Part shown: in pieces, positions 45,978 to 57,981 of the stretch
Layout of the letters: each line of letters opens with the position of its first letter
How positions within the stretch are numbered: position 1 is the stretch's first letter
Assembly (NCBI GenBank): GCA_963930655.1
Contig: OZ005608.1
Span: 62,001-126,000, forward strand
Reading direction: 5' to 3'
Source of the DNA: Myrica gale
Lineage: Eukaryota > Streptophyta > Magnoliopsida > Fagales > Myricaceae
DNA: 64,000 bases
Position numbers and translations under genes: made by a program
Notes under the pieces: model-generated
Database searches by the model: none
The model's input: only the letters and a program-made list of their open reading frames with translations
Told to the model about the DNA's origin: nothing

Positions 45978-48900
45978 ATGAACGTGATGAACTCCAACGT
46001 AATTGAGTCGATAGAAACCGTAGAAGAACAAGATCAAGCAAGACATGTATATGAAGAAGATGACGACATGAAAAGCAATGAGACTGAGCTAACCAAAATT
46101 CGTCTCATGAGAGCCTTTGTCGAAAGACAGGATCCCTCCTCCAAGGTGCTATCTTCCTAATTCGTATAGTTTCTCTGAGATCTTCCTTTCTATAGTTCCT
46201 GCTTAATTTCTTGTTCTCGGTTCTCTTTGTACGCTTCACTGTTTTGATGGGTATATTATGAAAAAGTGGGAGGCAAACTCAGTAATTTATTCTTTTGGTA
46301 CAAGAAGATCGATTACTAGCAATAACGAGGAAACAGTACTTTATATAATTAAATTTCTATACCAAGATGCATGGTTATCCTCAACACAATCGCATATATA
46401 AGCTGAACCGCCAGCCATTCTATTCCTTACTTCAAGCCAGCTATATAAATCCCTTGTGCTTCTCTTCAGTCTTCACCATCGGAATCAAGGCTGTCTTAAG
46501 CAAATTTAATCTTTCCTTGAACAGTACGGCCAATCAACTAATCGACGTCTCCATCCATCATAACAACTCAGTTTCGTGGTAGAGCATTTAGCAATACCAG
46601 GAGCTAGCCTTGTAAGTTCTCGCCAAAGCCAACACGTCCCGGCATCAGTAGGTTGTGCCCCAGATATTGGCGATAGCGCACACAAATCAAGCAATGCCTC
46701 CGAGCAAATATGTTGCATCAGTCATTACTCTGATATATTATCTTATTTCTTATAATTGTTGCTGATATTCATCAACTTTTGGTATCTCAATGTCAGTGTC
46801 ACTGACAATGCTTCATAGATTATGGCCGAGATTGAAGTTTGAACTAGTACGAGTTTCTTATACCGTCAATTCTTGAAATACCTTTTGCTGACATTAGATT
46901 ACTCTGAAATTTGAGGAAGACGAGATCTTTCTCGAACCATATTATACATGAGTTTGCGGTCTTCTTTGGAGCACCTAACTACGCATAATTTGCATTTCCA
47001 GTGCTGACATTTCGTCTGTGCGGTGATTGATCTGTAAGCAGGAAGTAGATGATGTGACCATTAGAAGATTCCTTCGTGCTCGGGATTTAGATATAAAGAA
47101 GGCTTCTGCCCTATTCATCAAGTTCTTGGAATGGAAACGAACATTTGTTCCCAATGATTCGATTTCTGCATCACAGGTTCCAAATGAAATTGCACAGAAC
47201 AAGATATCTCTGCAAGGATACGATAAAAAAGGGCGACCAATAGCTGTTGTCCATGGTGCTAGACATTTTCAAAACAAAGATATAGAAGAATTCAAGCGTA
47301 TGTTTTTCCCTTTCTTGTTACATTTCCACAGCAGTTAAATTTTCTATGGCGCTCTTGCCTAAAGCAGAGACTTGATTAGCGTTCAATAAAATTTTGGAGC
47401 TTTGAAATTCTAATCCGATGTTTATAAAGAGTCGAAGTTAAACTGTTATTTTAACTCAGACAAGTTAGTCGTTGGACGTACAGGTTTTGTTGTCTACGCT
47501 CTTGATAAACTATGTTCAAGGTACCTGATTAATTTCTTATGACGAATTCACTTGTCATATCCCTACACAAATGCACACACGCATAAGTATATCACAGAGA
47601 AGCTGCATTGCAAATTACTCAGTAGGATGTAATAATTAACCTTGATGATGTCCCAGGATGCATCCAGGACAGGAGAAGTTTGTGGCCATCGGCGATCTTC
47701 AAGGATGGGGATATTCAAATAGTGACATCCGTGGATACCTTGGAGCTCTATCCATTTTGCAGGTTAAGATTTCCCCTCTACATTTCATTCTGCTTTCTAG
47801 CAAGAGGATCAGTTGAAAGCTCCACCCATAGAAGTGTTAGATGTATGCCCTCAAAACCAATTCTTTTATATATAATTATGAGATAATTATTGTTAATGAT
47901 TAATCACTTGTATATATTATTTTTGGGTACATGCAATGACATGAGATGTCAAAATTTATAATGACATTAGATGTCAAATTTATAATGACATTAGATGTCA
48001 TATTTATAATGACATAAGATGTCATATTGTTGAGTAACATTGTAGAAAAGTTAGGCCAATGATTAATGAATCGGAGGCGGGGAGTATGACTTTTCGGATC
48101 CTTGTTGACTCATTTTGTTCTAGACCGAGATACATGATTATGTACAAATAGGTCTACACTCGTTGTGCCTCTATAAGATAGAATGATGGACTCCGTCATT
48201 GAGGTAATGACCTTAAGCAGACGAGTGGGTGTAATGTAAGAGTACATGCACTGAACGGGATCGCATATGAATACCTTCTGGAAATGATCACTGATGTAGA
48301 GAATGGTATTCAGCACAATTAGCTTATGTTGTCCTTAGACCTGAGAGAGTTGTGCAGGTTTGCTTGTTGTGTGCTTGTGCCTTGACTGAGTCATTTGGTG
48401 ATGATCTTTCGCAGATCAAATATTCCAGACAAAGTCGGGTCTTGTGCATAGTAAGTGGATTTGTATAAATTGCTCAATATGGAATCCACCAGTCTCTTGA
48501 TGAGGCAGTATATTCATTATGTCTGTATATTGTTGGACTCCTGTAAAAACGCTGCGCGGCGAGATTTTGTGAAAAAGTGTTTTCACTAGTTTTACTTATA
48601 TAATATATTAAGTAAATATTTGCGAAAAAGTTTTTCGAAAAGTTTTAGAAGTCCGACTAGGCACAGACTGAGAATTAAGAATTATATGAGCTAGGGACTT
48701 AATCGGTGATATTATTCCGGTCCTATTAGCTCATGTGGAATATAGTATGGTGGAAGGATAAATAAGCATATAATTGTTAGCAAAAGGGATTTCATAAAAA
48801 CAGTCTCATTATCTCGGGGGTCAATTGTGATATGTTAATGGACATGATCACAATTTGTAGAAGCCCATAAATTCGGAATACAGAATATAAGGGGGTTAAT

Positions 48901-51900
48901 GAAAAAGAGTTTTTCATGATGTACCTACGGCCGAGATATGAGATCCCTAAAGATCCCACGCTATAGCACAGTTGGGTTCTGAGCCAGCCATTATAAATAG
49001 CTCAGAATTCAGTTGAGAAATAGAGAATTTCATTTTTCAAAAAGAGAGCTTCTCTCTCCTCTTTATCTATCTCTAGATTCTCTCTCAGCTCAAATCTGTG
49101 TGCGTGGATCTGAAGGAGGCAGAACACTTGGACTGCTCTGATTTCAACGATCCAGCCTTCCGCTGCGCCGGATCCAACGATTCCAACAAGTGGTATCAGA
49201 GCGAAAAGGTTTGAGAAATCTCACAGTTCCAAGTTAGTTCTCTCAACTTGTTCTTCACGTTCTTGGAGATTTGAGATCTGATTAGATGAGATCTGATGCA
49301 TTTGTTGAGTTGCTTGTTGATTGGGTTGATTCTTGCATGAGATGTGGTTGTGGAACAACATGATTCGGGCTGTTGTGTTGTGATTTTTGTGGAAAAATCT
49401 CATGAACCCGACGGTAGAAAAACGCAGAGGAGAGAGAAACTCTTGCTCTCTGCTCCGGCCACCACCAGTGGCCGGCGTGGGTCAGCTGGCCGGGGACCAC
49501 GGCTGGTGGTCCCAGGCGAAGCCAGCAGCGGCACCGCTTGGCCTGGCGGCCAGCGGTGGCCGCAGCTGAGGTGTACCCCGAAAGGGGTACACGGGCTTGG
49601 ATGGGTTGAGGCCATTCGGCCTCCCCACCGCCTCCCACGGCCAACCCAGGCCGAGAGGAGGCTGGCCAAAGGTTGGCCGGCGTCTCACCGGCCTGAGGGT
49701 GGCGGGGCGCGGCCAGGGGCGGCTGGCTGCGCCGCTGGGCGCAAGCCCCTGCCCTTTGGGGCCAAACGGCGCCCAGGGCATGAGATGCCCCGGGTCGCCC
49801 GTTTGGGCCTCGGGTAGGGCAATGGTTGCCCTACCCGGCCCACGGCCCAATGGCCCAGCCCAATAGTTGGGCTGGGTCCATTTAAAAAAAAAAAAAAAAA
49901 AAAAAGGGCTGAACGCTCGGGCCGGGCCCTGTTGGGCCAGCCCATGGCCGGATGAGATCCGGGCCATGGCAGCCCATGCGTCTTTGGGCTTGGGCCACGG
50001 GTTGGACCCGGGCCCGTAACCCAGAAAATGGTCCGGGTTGGACCCGGACCACAACCCGGATCCGGTCCGGGTATGACCCGGACCGATACCCACCACCGAC
50101 CGGGTTGGACCCGGACCGGTGGGTCAACGGGTCAACCCGGTTTGACCGGTTGACCGTTGACCGGGTTGACCCGGTTTGACCGGTTGACTTAAAAAAAAAA
50201 AAAAAAAAACTTATTTTTCAAAAGTTTAATATAAGTGTTAAATGGGATTGTTTTACAAGAAAATAAATCTCATGGCCTTCCATTGTTGGTATTTGGGAAT
50301 TTTATTTGATTGATGATTGGTTAAACTAAAATAGTCTCTGGCCGATTGTTGATCTTATGATTTGTCCTGCATACTTCTTGAGAAGATAAGTGAGTGTATG
50401 AGTTGTGGGAAGTGTTGACTAAAATAGCAGCGCCGACCCATCGCAAAATTACATGTCATTTAGACGATGGTTGCACTTAACCAGATAAACGCGTCCACTA
50501 AAATAGTGAAGATGGTGTTTATATTGGTGGCCAAAAGAAATATCAAGAATCATGAAATTTGTATATGTATGATATACAACATGTGATGTGATCATGATAA
50601 GTAGATGTTACTTGCTTTTATAAGTTGTGTCATGATTACTAAAATAGGATTATGTGCATGTAAGTTGAAAGTTCTTGATACCCACTGCAAACACTGAATA
50701 TAAATGTTATATTCTGTTTTTTATTTGGTTGCTGTGATTCAGTGGGAGGTACCATTAGCTATTAAAAACCCTATGCTAATGGATTGTTAATATACTTGTG
50801 AATTTTCTTTCTTATATTTGCAGATTCATGATGCCTAACCCAATAGCTAGAATCCTAGATGATAATAAACTGACTGGGCCAAACTTCCTTGATTGGAAGA
50901 GAAATCTTATGATAGTACTCACTGTAGATAAAATTGCTCATGTCCTTAGAGAGGAGACTCCTCAGCTTGCCTTAGCAGATGCTACTCAAGAACAAAGGGT
51001 TGTTTTTGAAAAGTGGCATGAGGCAGATGAACTAGCTCGTTGTTATATGTTGGCGTCTATGTCCAATTTACTGCAAAAGCAATGTGAGAGCATACCAACA
51101 TCTAAAGAGATATTGGGATATCTCCAAGAGCTATTCGGAGAGCAAAGTCGTTCTGCACGCCAGCAAGTTATGAAATTGCTGATGACTACCAAAATGTTGG
51201 AAGGTGCTCCAGTTCGGGAACATGTCCTAAAGATGATATCTTTCATCACAGAACTAGAGACACTAGGTGCAGAAATGGATGGCGAGACCAAGATAGGAGC
51301 GATATTGGCATCTTTGCCAGAGTCGTTCAATCAGTTCATATTAAACTATAATATGAACAAGATGACAGTGACTTTGTCCGAGCTGCTCAATATGTTGCAA
51401 GCAGCTGAAGATCTTATCAAAAAGGAGAAAGGTTCTCTGATGATAATGGACAAGTCAAAAGTCAGTTCTTCCTCAAGTTTCAAGCCCAAAGGGAAGAAAT
51501 TTAAGAAGAAGAAGAGGTCTCAGCCTAGCTCAAAGGAAAAGAAGGAGGACAAGAGCAAGCCGGATAAGAAGGCTAAGGGAAATTGTTTCCACTGCGGCAA
51601 ACTAGGTCATTGGAAAAGGAATTGCCGCGTGTATCTTGCTTCTTTGAAGCAAAAGAAGCCTTCTGAAGGTATGCTTGTCATTGAAATGAATTTAGTAGAT
51701 TGTCCGTTAAATTCATGGTGTGTCGATTCAGGCACAACGTCTCATATCTGCAATATGTTGCAGGGGTTTAAAGAAACCCGGAGACTAGAGGAAGGGGAAG
51801 TCATCCTAAAGATGGGGACCACTGCAAGTGTTGCAGCGACCGCCATAGGAACTTTTCACTTAAGTCTACAAGGGAATAAAGTTATACTTTTGGAAGATTG

Positions 51901-54900
51901 CCTATATGTACCAGAATGTCGTAGAAACTTAATTTCTGTTTCAAAACTTGGAATATCTGGATATTCTGTTGTCTTTAATACTAAACTTGTTATTAAGTTT
52001 CACAATCTTTTTATTGCTTCTGGTACTATGATAGATGGTCTTTATGTTTTAGAAAATGTTGTAGACTCTGTGAATAATATAGAGAATGATGCAGATACCA
52101 GTGTGAAAACTCTCAAGAGGAAGAGGGATGTGAATCCCACTTACTTGTGGCATCTAAGACTTGGTCATGCTAATCTTGATAGGATCAACAGATTAGTGAG
52201 GGATCGGCCATTAGACCTTGTGAAGGTTGAGCCATACCCAACTTGCGAGCCTTGCTTGCAAGGAAAGATGACAAAGAATCCTTTTAGAGGAAAAGGAACT
52301 AGAGCCACAAAGTTGTTAGAGTTAGTTCACACTGATGTATGTGGTCCTTTTAACCACATAGCCAGAGGAGGGTTCTCATATTTCATCACCTTCATTGATG
52401 ATTATTCCAGGTATGGTTATCTATACCTGATGAGACACAAATCTGAATCTTTTGAAAAGTTCAAAGAATTTCAGAGTGAAGTTGAGAATCAACTGGAAAG
52501 GGGTATTAAGATACTCCGGTCTGATAGAGGAGGTGAATATCTCTCCGGAGATTTTCAATCTCATCTCAGAGAGAAAGGCATCATATCTCAATTGACTCCC
52601 CCTGCTACGCCACAACATAACGGTGTTGCAGAAAGAAGAAACCGAACACTATTAGATATGGTTCGGTCAATGATGAGCATGTCACAATTACCTGTTAATT
52701 TTTGGGGTTACGCCTTAGAGACAGCTGTTTATATTCTAAACAGGATACCCACTAAGTCTGTTCCTAATACTCCATATGAGATATGGACTGGTAAAAAGTC
52801 AAGTCTGAAACATTTTAGAGTATGGGGATGTCCAGCTCACGTTAAAAGGTTTGACGTGGAGAAGCTAGGGTCGAGGACTGAAAAATGTTTGTTTGTGGGT
52901 TACCCCAAAAGATCAACTGGTTATTACTTTTATAACCAAAAGGATCAAAAAGTAATTGTAAGTAGGAATGCGATATTCCTAGAAGATGAGTACAGCCTAA
53001 GTGATGGGAAAAGCAGAATTGTTCTGGATGAACAGTCAGCTGAACCAGAAACTATGGCAGATAAGATTGAGGATGAAAGGGATATAACTGAACCCACAAT
53101 TGAGTCTGAAGAGTTCAGAACTCAAGAGCCTAGACGCGGTAAAAGAATTCATAAGCCTCCAGTTAAATATACTTTGATAAATGAGATTTGTCAAATGCAA
53201 TCGGAGGGATTGGATAATGATCCATATACTTACCAAGAGGCTGTTAGTGACAATGATGCAGCACACTGGAAGATAGCGATGGAATCGGAAATGGACTCCA
53301 TGTACTCCAATGAGGTCTGGACCCTTGTTGATCAACCAGAAGGCGTCAAGCCTATAGGTTGTAAATGGGTATTCAAAAGAAAACGTGGACCTAGTGGAGA
53401 GGTAGAGACCTTTAAAGCTAGACTGGTTGCAAAAGGTTATACTCAAAAATATGGTATTGACTATGAGGAAACTTTTTCACCAGTAGCTATGATGAAGTCC
53501 ATTAGAATCCTGTTGTCAATCGCCGCTCATTATGATTATGAGATTTGGCAGATGGATGTGAAAACCGCATTTCTGAATGGGTACATCCAAGAGGAGATTT
53601 ATATGGAACAACCTGAAGGTTTCCTTTCTCCTGGACAAGAATCTAAAGTGTGCAAACTGAACAAGTCAATTTATGGACTAAAACAGGCATCACGTTGCTG
53701 GAACATCCGTTTTGATGAGATGATCAAATCGTTTGGTTTCTCACAAAACATGGATGAATCTTGTGTTTACAAGAGGATTAGTGGGAGTTCAGTAATGTTC
53801 CTTATTTTATATGTTGATGATATTCTACTCATGGGAAATGACATCGGTGTAATGTCATCAGTGAAAGTGTGGTTAGCGAACCATTTTTCAATAAAAGACC
53901 TCGGGGAAGCGTCCTACATTCTCGGGATCAAAGTGTTTAGAAACCGAGAAAAGAGGCTTTTAGGACTTTCACAAGCCCACTACATTGACAAGATATTGGC
54001 GCGGTACAACATGCAAGATGCCAAGAAAGGGTTCTTACCCTTTAGGCATAATATTCATCTCTCTAAGACGATGTCTCCTAAGACACAGGAAGAGAGAGAT
54101 AAGATGAGGAAGTTTCCTTATGCTTCGGCTGTAGGAAGCCTCATGTATGCTATGCTCTGTACAAGGCCAGATATCAGTCATGCAGTAAGTGTTGTGAGTA
54201 GATATCAGTCAAACCCAGGCCTTGAGCACTGGACAGCGGTTAAGCATATTCTCAAATACTTGAGAAGGACCAAACACTATTGTTTAGTGTGTGGTGGAGA
54301 GGATATGCTAATTGTCCAGGGATACACAGATTCAGATTTTCAATCAGATATTGATGATAGAAGATCTACATCTGGATTTGTGTTTACATTGGGTAAAGGA
54401 GCAGTGAGTTGGAGAAGTTTAAAGCAGAACACCACTGCTGACTCCACTACTGAGGCGGAATATGTTGCTGCCAGCGAATCTGCAAAGGAAGCTGTGTGGA
54501 TACGTAAATTCATACAAGAGCTTGAAGTTGTCCCTTCAATTGAGTCCCCGATCACCATTTATTGTGACAACAATGGTGCGATAGCACAGGCGGTGGAACC
54601 TCGGGCTCATCAAAGGACAAAACACATAGAAAGAAAATTTCATCTTATTCGAGACATTGTGAATCGGGGTGATGTAGTGATGGCTAAAGTAGCATCAGCT
54701 GAGAACATCGCAGACCCGTTCACTAAACCGTTGACTCAGAGAGTGTTTGAGAAACATTTAGAGTCTATGGGTGTTAAATACATGTCTGATTGGTATTGAG
54801 TGCAAGTGGGAGACTGTTAGATGTATGCCCTCAAAACCAATTCTTTTATATATAATTATGAGATAATTATTGTTAATGATTAATCACTTGTATATATTAT

Positions 54901-57039
54901 TTTTGGGTACATGCAATGACATGAGATGTCAAAATTTATAATGACATTAGATGTCAAATTTATAATGACATTAGATGTCATATTTATAATGACATAAGAT
55001 GTCATATTGTTGAGTAACATTGTAGAAAAGTTAGGCCAATGATTAATGAATCGGAGGCGGGGAGTATGACTTTTCGGATCCTTGTTGACTCATTTTGTTC
55101 TAGACCGAGATACATGATTATGTACAAATAGGTCTACACTCGTTGTGCCTCTATAAGATAGAATGATGGACTCCGTCATTGAGGTAATGACCTTAAGCAG
55201 ACGAGTGGGTGTAATGTAAGAGTACATGCACTGAACGGGATCGCATATGAATACCTTCTGGAAATGATCACTGATGTAGAGAATGGTATTCAGCACAATT
55301 AGCTTATGTTGTCCTTAGACCTGAGAGAGTTGTGCAGGTTTGCTTGTTGTGTGCTTGTGCCTTGACTGAGTCATTTGGTGATGATCTTTCGCAGATCAAA
55401 TATTCCAGACAAAGTCGGGTCTTGTGCATAGTAAGTGGATTTGTATAAATTGCTCAATATGGAATCCACCAGTCTCTTGATGAGGCAGTATATTCATTAT
55501 GTCTGTATATTGTTGGACTCCTGTAAAAACGCTGCGCGGCGAGATTTTGTGAAAAAGTGTTTTCACTAGTTTTACTTATATAATATATTAAGTAAATATT
55601 TGCGAAAAAGTTTTTCGAAAAGTTTTAGAAGTCCGACTAGGCACAGACTGAGAATTAAGAATTATATGAGCTAGGGACTTAATCGGTGATATTATTCCGG
55701 TCCTATTAGCTCATGTGGAATATAGTATGGTGGAAGGATAAATAAGCATATAATTGTTAGCAAAAGGGATTTCATAAAAACAGTCTCATTATCTCGGGGG
55801 TCAATTGTGATATGTTAATGGACATGATCACAATTTGTAGAAGCCCATAAATTCGGAATACAGAATATAAGGGGGTTAATGAAAAAGAGTTTTTCATGAT
55901 GTACCTACGGCCGAGATATGAGATCCCTAAAGATCCCACGCTATAGCACAGTTGGGTTCTGAGCCAGCCATTATAAATAGCTCAGAATTCAGTTGAGAAA
56001 TAGAGAATTTCATTTTTCAAAAAGAGAGCTTCTCTCTCCTCTTTATCTCTCTCTAGATTCTCTCTCAGCTCAAATCTGTGTGCGTGGATCTGAAGGAGGC
56101 AGAACACTTGGACTGCTCTGATTTCAACGATCCAGTCTTCCGCTGCGCCGGATCCAACGATTCCAACAAGAAGATCAAGGATCCATTAGTAGAAAGAAAC
56201 TCTTGAAGATTTTACAGCCAAATACAGTTTCTGCTAATATACATTGTGAAAACAAACAAACATTAAGTCATTATGGCATGACATTCACTCGGATTGTAAT
56301 GCGACTATTAATGGTAATGGCAGGACTTCTACCCGGAAAGACTAGGGAGGGTTTTTCTCGTTCACGTGCCTTACATATTTATGACAGTATGGAAAATCGT
56401 CTACCCTTTTATCGACAACAATACCAAGAAGAAGGTTAGATTTTGTTTTGGACCTTCATGGAACATTAATTACACGTACATCTTCATATCAGCTAGGGTG
56501 TTATATATATATATGTCGGCATTTACAGTACTTGTGCTAGCTAGTATACATTGTTAGAAATAATATCATAATCAAATATACAAGATTTGATATGATATTA
56601 TCAAGTTTAAATTTGATATCGTTATTAAATTTTAGAGATCTAAGTTTAAATGTAAATATTCAAATTTAAATATAAGAATATTTTCCTATCATGCTTTGTA
56701 TTGTCTCTATAAATAGTGACATTCAACTTCTAATCTGTATGGACTAATAATACATAATATAACCATAGAAGACTTTCACAGTAGATGTAAATCTTATAGA
56801 TCGAACCACTTCAATCTCTTCTCTTTTTACTATTTATCTCCCCTCTTCATTCTAATCTTTTTCTTCTTACATATCTCACGGGATGCTCAATTAATATTTG
56901 TACATATTGCATGACTGTGCAGATATTGTTTGTAGAGAACAAAAGGCTAAAATCAACTCTACTTGAAGCAATTGACGAGAGCCAGCTCCCAGAGATATTC
57001 GGAGGCCAACTGACATTAGTACCAATCCAAGACAGCTAA
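45978..57039 (+). CDS. Sec14-like CRAL-TRIO phosphatidylinositol-transfer protein, intron split by a retrotransposon
   Basis: Cytosolic lipid-binding protein of the single-domain Sec14 type, thought to exchange or present phosphoinositides to membranes. Six exons join in phase: 45978-46145, 47042-47297, 47484-47520, 47657-47762, 56324-56434, 56923-57039; 264 aa. The CRAL-TRIO N part has [20 protein letters not shown]. The lipid-binding lobe has the conserved [20 protein letters not shown] and [20 protein letters not shown], and the end is [18 protein letters not shown]. By memory it is close to Arabidopsis At1g01630. Intron 4 (47763-56323) is about 8.6 kb because a copia element of 8,334 bp is inserted; without it the intron would be about 220 bp. 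Coding text is intact, so function depends on splicing this intron. Confidence 0.92.
47835..49188 (+). repeat. Left LTR with four 22-bp U3 repeats
   Basis: The U3 part (47937-48026) has about four tandem units of the form AATGACAT(T/A)AGATGTCA with TTTATA spacers; each holds a short palindrome TGACATnAGATGTCA. The same array is in the right LTR at 54917-55006. Repeats of this kind are often promoter or enhancer units of LTRs; that is inference here. Confidence 0.85.
49430..50212. repeat. GC-rich leader insert of the copia element
   Basis: Between primer-binding site and gag. High GC, with long GGCC-type words (49450-49880), an A-run at 49883-49903, then many copies of ACCCGGACC, GGGTTGGACCCGG and GGTTTGACCGGTTGACC (50020-50185), and a second A-run at 50190-50209. 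Frames here are open only because GC-rich DNA lacks stop codons; nothing protein-like was recognised. Confidence 0.7.
50828..54799 (+). CDS. Copia gag-pol polyprotein, intact
   Basis: Single uninterrupted frame of 1,323 aa from the ATG at 50828; the frame is open further upstream but without an ATG. Domains in order: gag (50830-51560), CCHC zinc knuckle [14 protein letters not shown] near 51586, aspartic protease [10 protein letters not shown] near 51718, GAG-pre-integrase [12 protein letters not shown] near 52147, integrase core with HTDVCGPF and [13 protein letters not shown] (52330-52430) and [11 protein letters not shown] near 52612. Reverse transcriptase follows from 53290, with [13 protein letters not shown] near 53550 and active-site LYVDDILLM near 53808, then RNase H from about 54310 ([31 protein letters not shown]). 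It makes the capsid and enzymes for copying the element. No stop or shift was found, so it may be autonomous. An acceptor-like TTTGCAG lies just before the ATG. Confidence 0.96.
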   Translation: MMPNPIARILDDNKLTGPNFLDWKRNLMIVLTVDKIAHVLREETPQLALADATQEQRVVFEKWHEADELARCYMLASMSNLLQKQCESIPTSKEILGYLQELFGEQSRSARQQVMKLLMTTKMLEGAPVREHVLKMISFITELETLGAEMDGETKIGAILASLPESFNQFILNYNMNKMTVTLSELLNMLQAAEDLIKKEKGSLMIMDKSKVSSSSSFKPKGKKFKKKKRSQPSSKEKKEDKSKPDKKAKGNCFHCGKLGHWKRNCRVYLASLKQKKPSEGMLVIEMNLVDCPLNSWCVDSGTTSHICNMLQGFKETRRLEEGEVILKMGTTASVAATAIGTFHLSLQGNKVILLEDCLYVPECRRNLISVSKLGISGYSVVFNTKLVIKFHNLFIASGTMIDGLYVLENVVDSVNNIENDADTSVKTLKRKRDVNPTYLWHLRLGHANLDRINRLVRDRPLDLVKVEPYPTCEPCLQGKMTKNPFRGKGTRATKLLELVHTDVCGPFNHIARGGFSYFITFIDDYSRYGYLYLMRHKSESFEKFKEFQSEVENQLERGIKILRSDRGGEYLSGDFQSHLREKGIISQLTPPATPQHNGVAERRNRTLLDMVRSMMSMSQLPVNFWGYALETAVYILNRIPTKSVPNTPYEIWTGKKSSLKHFRVWGCPAHVKRFDVEKLGSRTEKCLFVGYPKRSTGYYFYNQKDQKVIVSRNAIFLEDEYSLSDGKSRIVLDEQSAEPETMADKIEDERDITEPTIESEEFRTQEPRRGKRIHKPPVKYTLINEICQMQSEGLDNDPYTYQEAVSDNDAAHWKIAMESEMDSMYSNEVWTLVDQPEGVKPIGCKWVFKRKRGPSGEVETFKARLVAKGYTQKYGIDYEETFSPVAMMKSIRILLSIAAHYDYEIWQMDVKTAFLNGYIQEEIYMEQPEGFLSPGQESKVCKLNKSIYGLKQASRCWNIRFDEMIKSFGFSQNMDESCVYKRISGSSVMFLILYVDDILLMGNDIGVMSSVKVWLANHFSIKDLGEASYILGIKVFRNREKRLLGLSQAHYIDKILARYNMQDAKKGFLPFRHNIHLSKTMSPKTQEERDKMRKFPYASAVGSLMYAMLCTRPDISHAVSVVSRYQSNPGLEHWTAVKHILKYLRRTKHYCLVCGGEDMLIVQGYTDSDFQSDIDDRRSTSGFVFTLGKGAVSWRSLKQNTTADSTTEAEYVAASESAKEAVWIRKFIQELEVVPSIESPITIYCDNNGAIAQAVEPRAHQRTKHIERKFHLIRDIVNRGDVVMAKVASAENIADPFTKPLTQRVFEKHLESMGVKYMSDWY
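54815..56168 (+). repeat. Right LTR
   Basis: Same length as the left LTR; differs at 56049 (C for A) and 56136 (T for C). Carries the same U3 repeat array and TATA box. Confidence 0.95.
56553..56880 (+). mobile_element. Candidate solo LTR in intron 5 of the Sec14-like gene
   Basis: Starts TGTTAGAAATAATATCATAA and contains a TATA-type CTCTATAAATAG at about 56706, a common layout of small copia LTRs. The pentamer TACAT precedes it (56548-56552) and recurs near the right side (about 56871), but the right end does not show a clean CA. Plausible rather than proven. Confidence 0.4.
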
Positions 57040-57221
57040 TTAAACAACCGTGCAAGGGAAAAAACACATAAAATGAATGCTCCTCTTTCTTAATTTCCAT
57101 ATATTTTTGTTAAACGAACGTTATGTAGCTCATGCCAGGCCACGGGCAATTTCTTTGTCAAATGCATATGGGGTAACAAGTATACACATATATGCATGGT
57201 TGGAGCTAATTCTAATAGCAT

Positions 57222-57615
57222 TGCCATTTTTTTTTTTTAGGCAAACATGAAATTCATTTCATTGAAAACCATACAAACATGTTGATACAGACGACCATTC
57301 GAGGCCGGATACAAAGCATCGGGGCATAAAGCCCATTACAACATCATAAAAGCCCTACGGGCTGTATATCGATGGGCCATAAAAGCCTGATTCCAAATGG
57401 CCATAAAGACCTCAATATGACGGACCCAAAGGGCCGTGAAAACGAAGTGGGTCCAAAGACCCAAAATTAACTCCGTCGAAAGTGGCGATCGCCGGAAGAA
57501 TGAGTAGTTACACACCGCACTCCCACTTCCTTGAGAGATCATCCACGCCAACACTAAAGGACAACAAAGTCCACAACAAAATCCCAATGAAATGAAAAAC
57601 AACACGAGTACTCTA
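57222..57615 (-). mobile_element. Probable LINE-type 3' remnant
   Basis: A T-run at 57227-57238 followed by AGGCAAACATGAAATTCATT reads on the minus strand as a 3' end with poly(A). The remainder is a non-coding stretch in which one broken frame has hydrophobic text. Family not established. The surrounding 57040-57981 spacer shows nothing else. Confidence 0.35.
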
Positions 57616-57981
57616 TCTGATTAGGATTACAGAGATCAGTGCTGATTCTTTCCATGTCTAGCTAAACTTTAGCCTAATATATAAGCTGATCATGGCTGCA
57701 TCAAAATCCGAAATGGTGTTGACCAAGTTTTCATCCCTTGGCCAAGTAAATGGTTGTGCTCAAAATTCACAATGTTAATTTCAATAATCTACGTCCGCCA
57801 AGTCTGAGGCCGAAATACTGCTTTTACACTTTGACTACCAGCAAAAGTTGATCGCTAAATGGCCTGATTTTCACGTCAACCAGCAATTAGAATTGCTTAG
57901 CCTATTGATGGATTTCCAAATGCACTCAAAACTTGCGAATGTCCCAAGAAGGAGGTACCTGAAGGCTATTTGGGGGGATAA

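Larger units (their letters stand above)
47835..56168 (+). mobile_element. Complete, very young Ty1/copia retrotransposon
   Basis: LTRs 47835-49188 and 54815-56168 are both 1,354 bp and I see only two differences between them (49069/56049 and 49156/56136). Both start TGTTAGATG and end TTCCAACA. The 5-bp duplication AGAAG lies at 47830-47834 and 56169-56173. A primer-binding site TGGTATCAGAGC starts at 49191 (matches initiator tRNA-Met), and a purine tract (AAGTGGGAGA) precedes the right LTR. A TATAAATAG box occurs at 48974 in the LTR. It carries one intact gag-pol frame. The leader between the left LTR and gag is unusually long (about 1.6 kb) and partly GC-rich. Confidence 0.97.

Noticed and set aside
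49344..50179. Several overlapping open frames on both strands in the copia leader
   Set aside because: High GC and low complexity leave few stop codons; the translations are Pro/Gly/Arg repeats on both strands without any domain.
50798..50827. Upstream extension of gag-pol
   Set aside because: The frame is open but starts with GTG; the ATG pair at 50828-50833 fits the usual copia start and lies just after an acceptor-like TTTGCAG.
47835..56168. Possible endogenous pararetrovirus
   Set aside because: Integrase is present and precedes reverse transcriptase, there are true LTRs and no movement or capsid protein of a plant virus; it is an ordinary copia retrotransposon.
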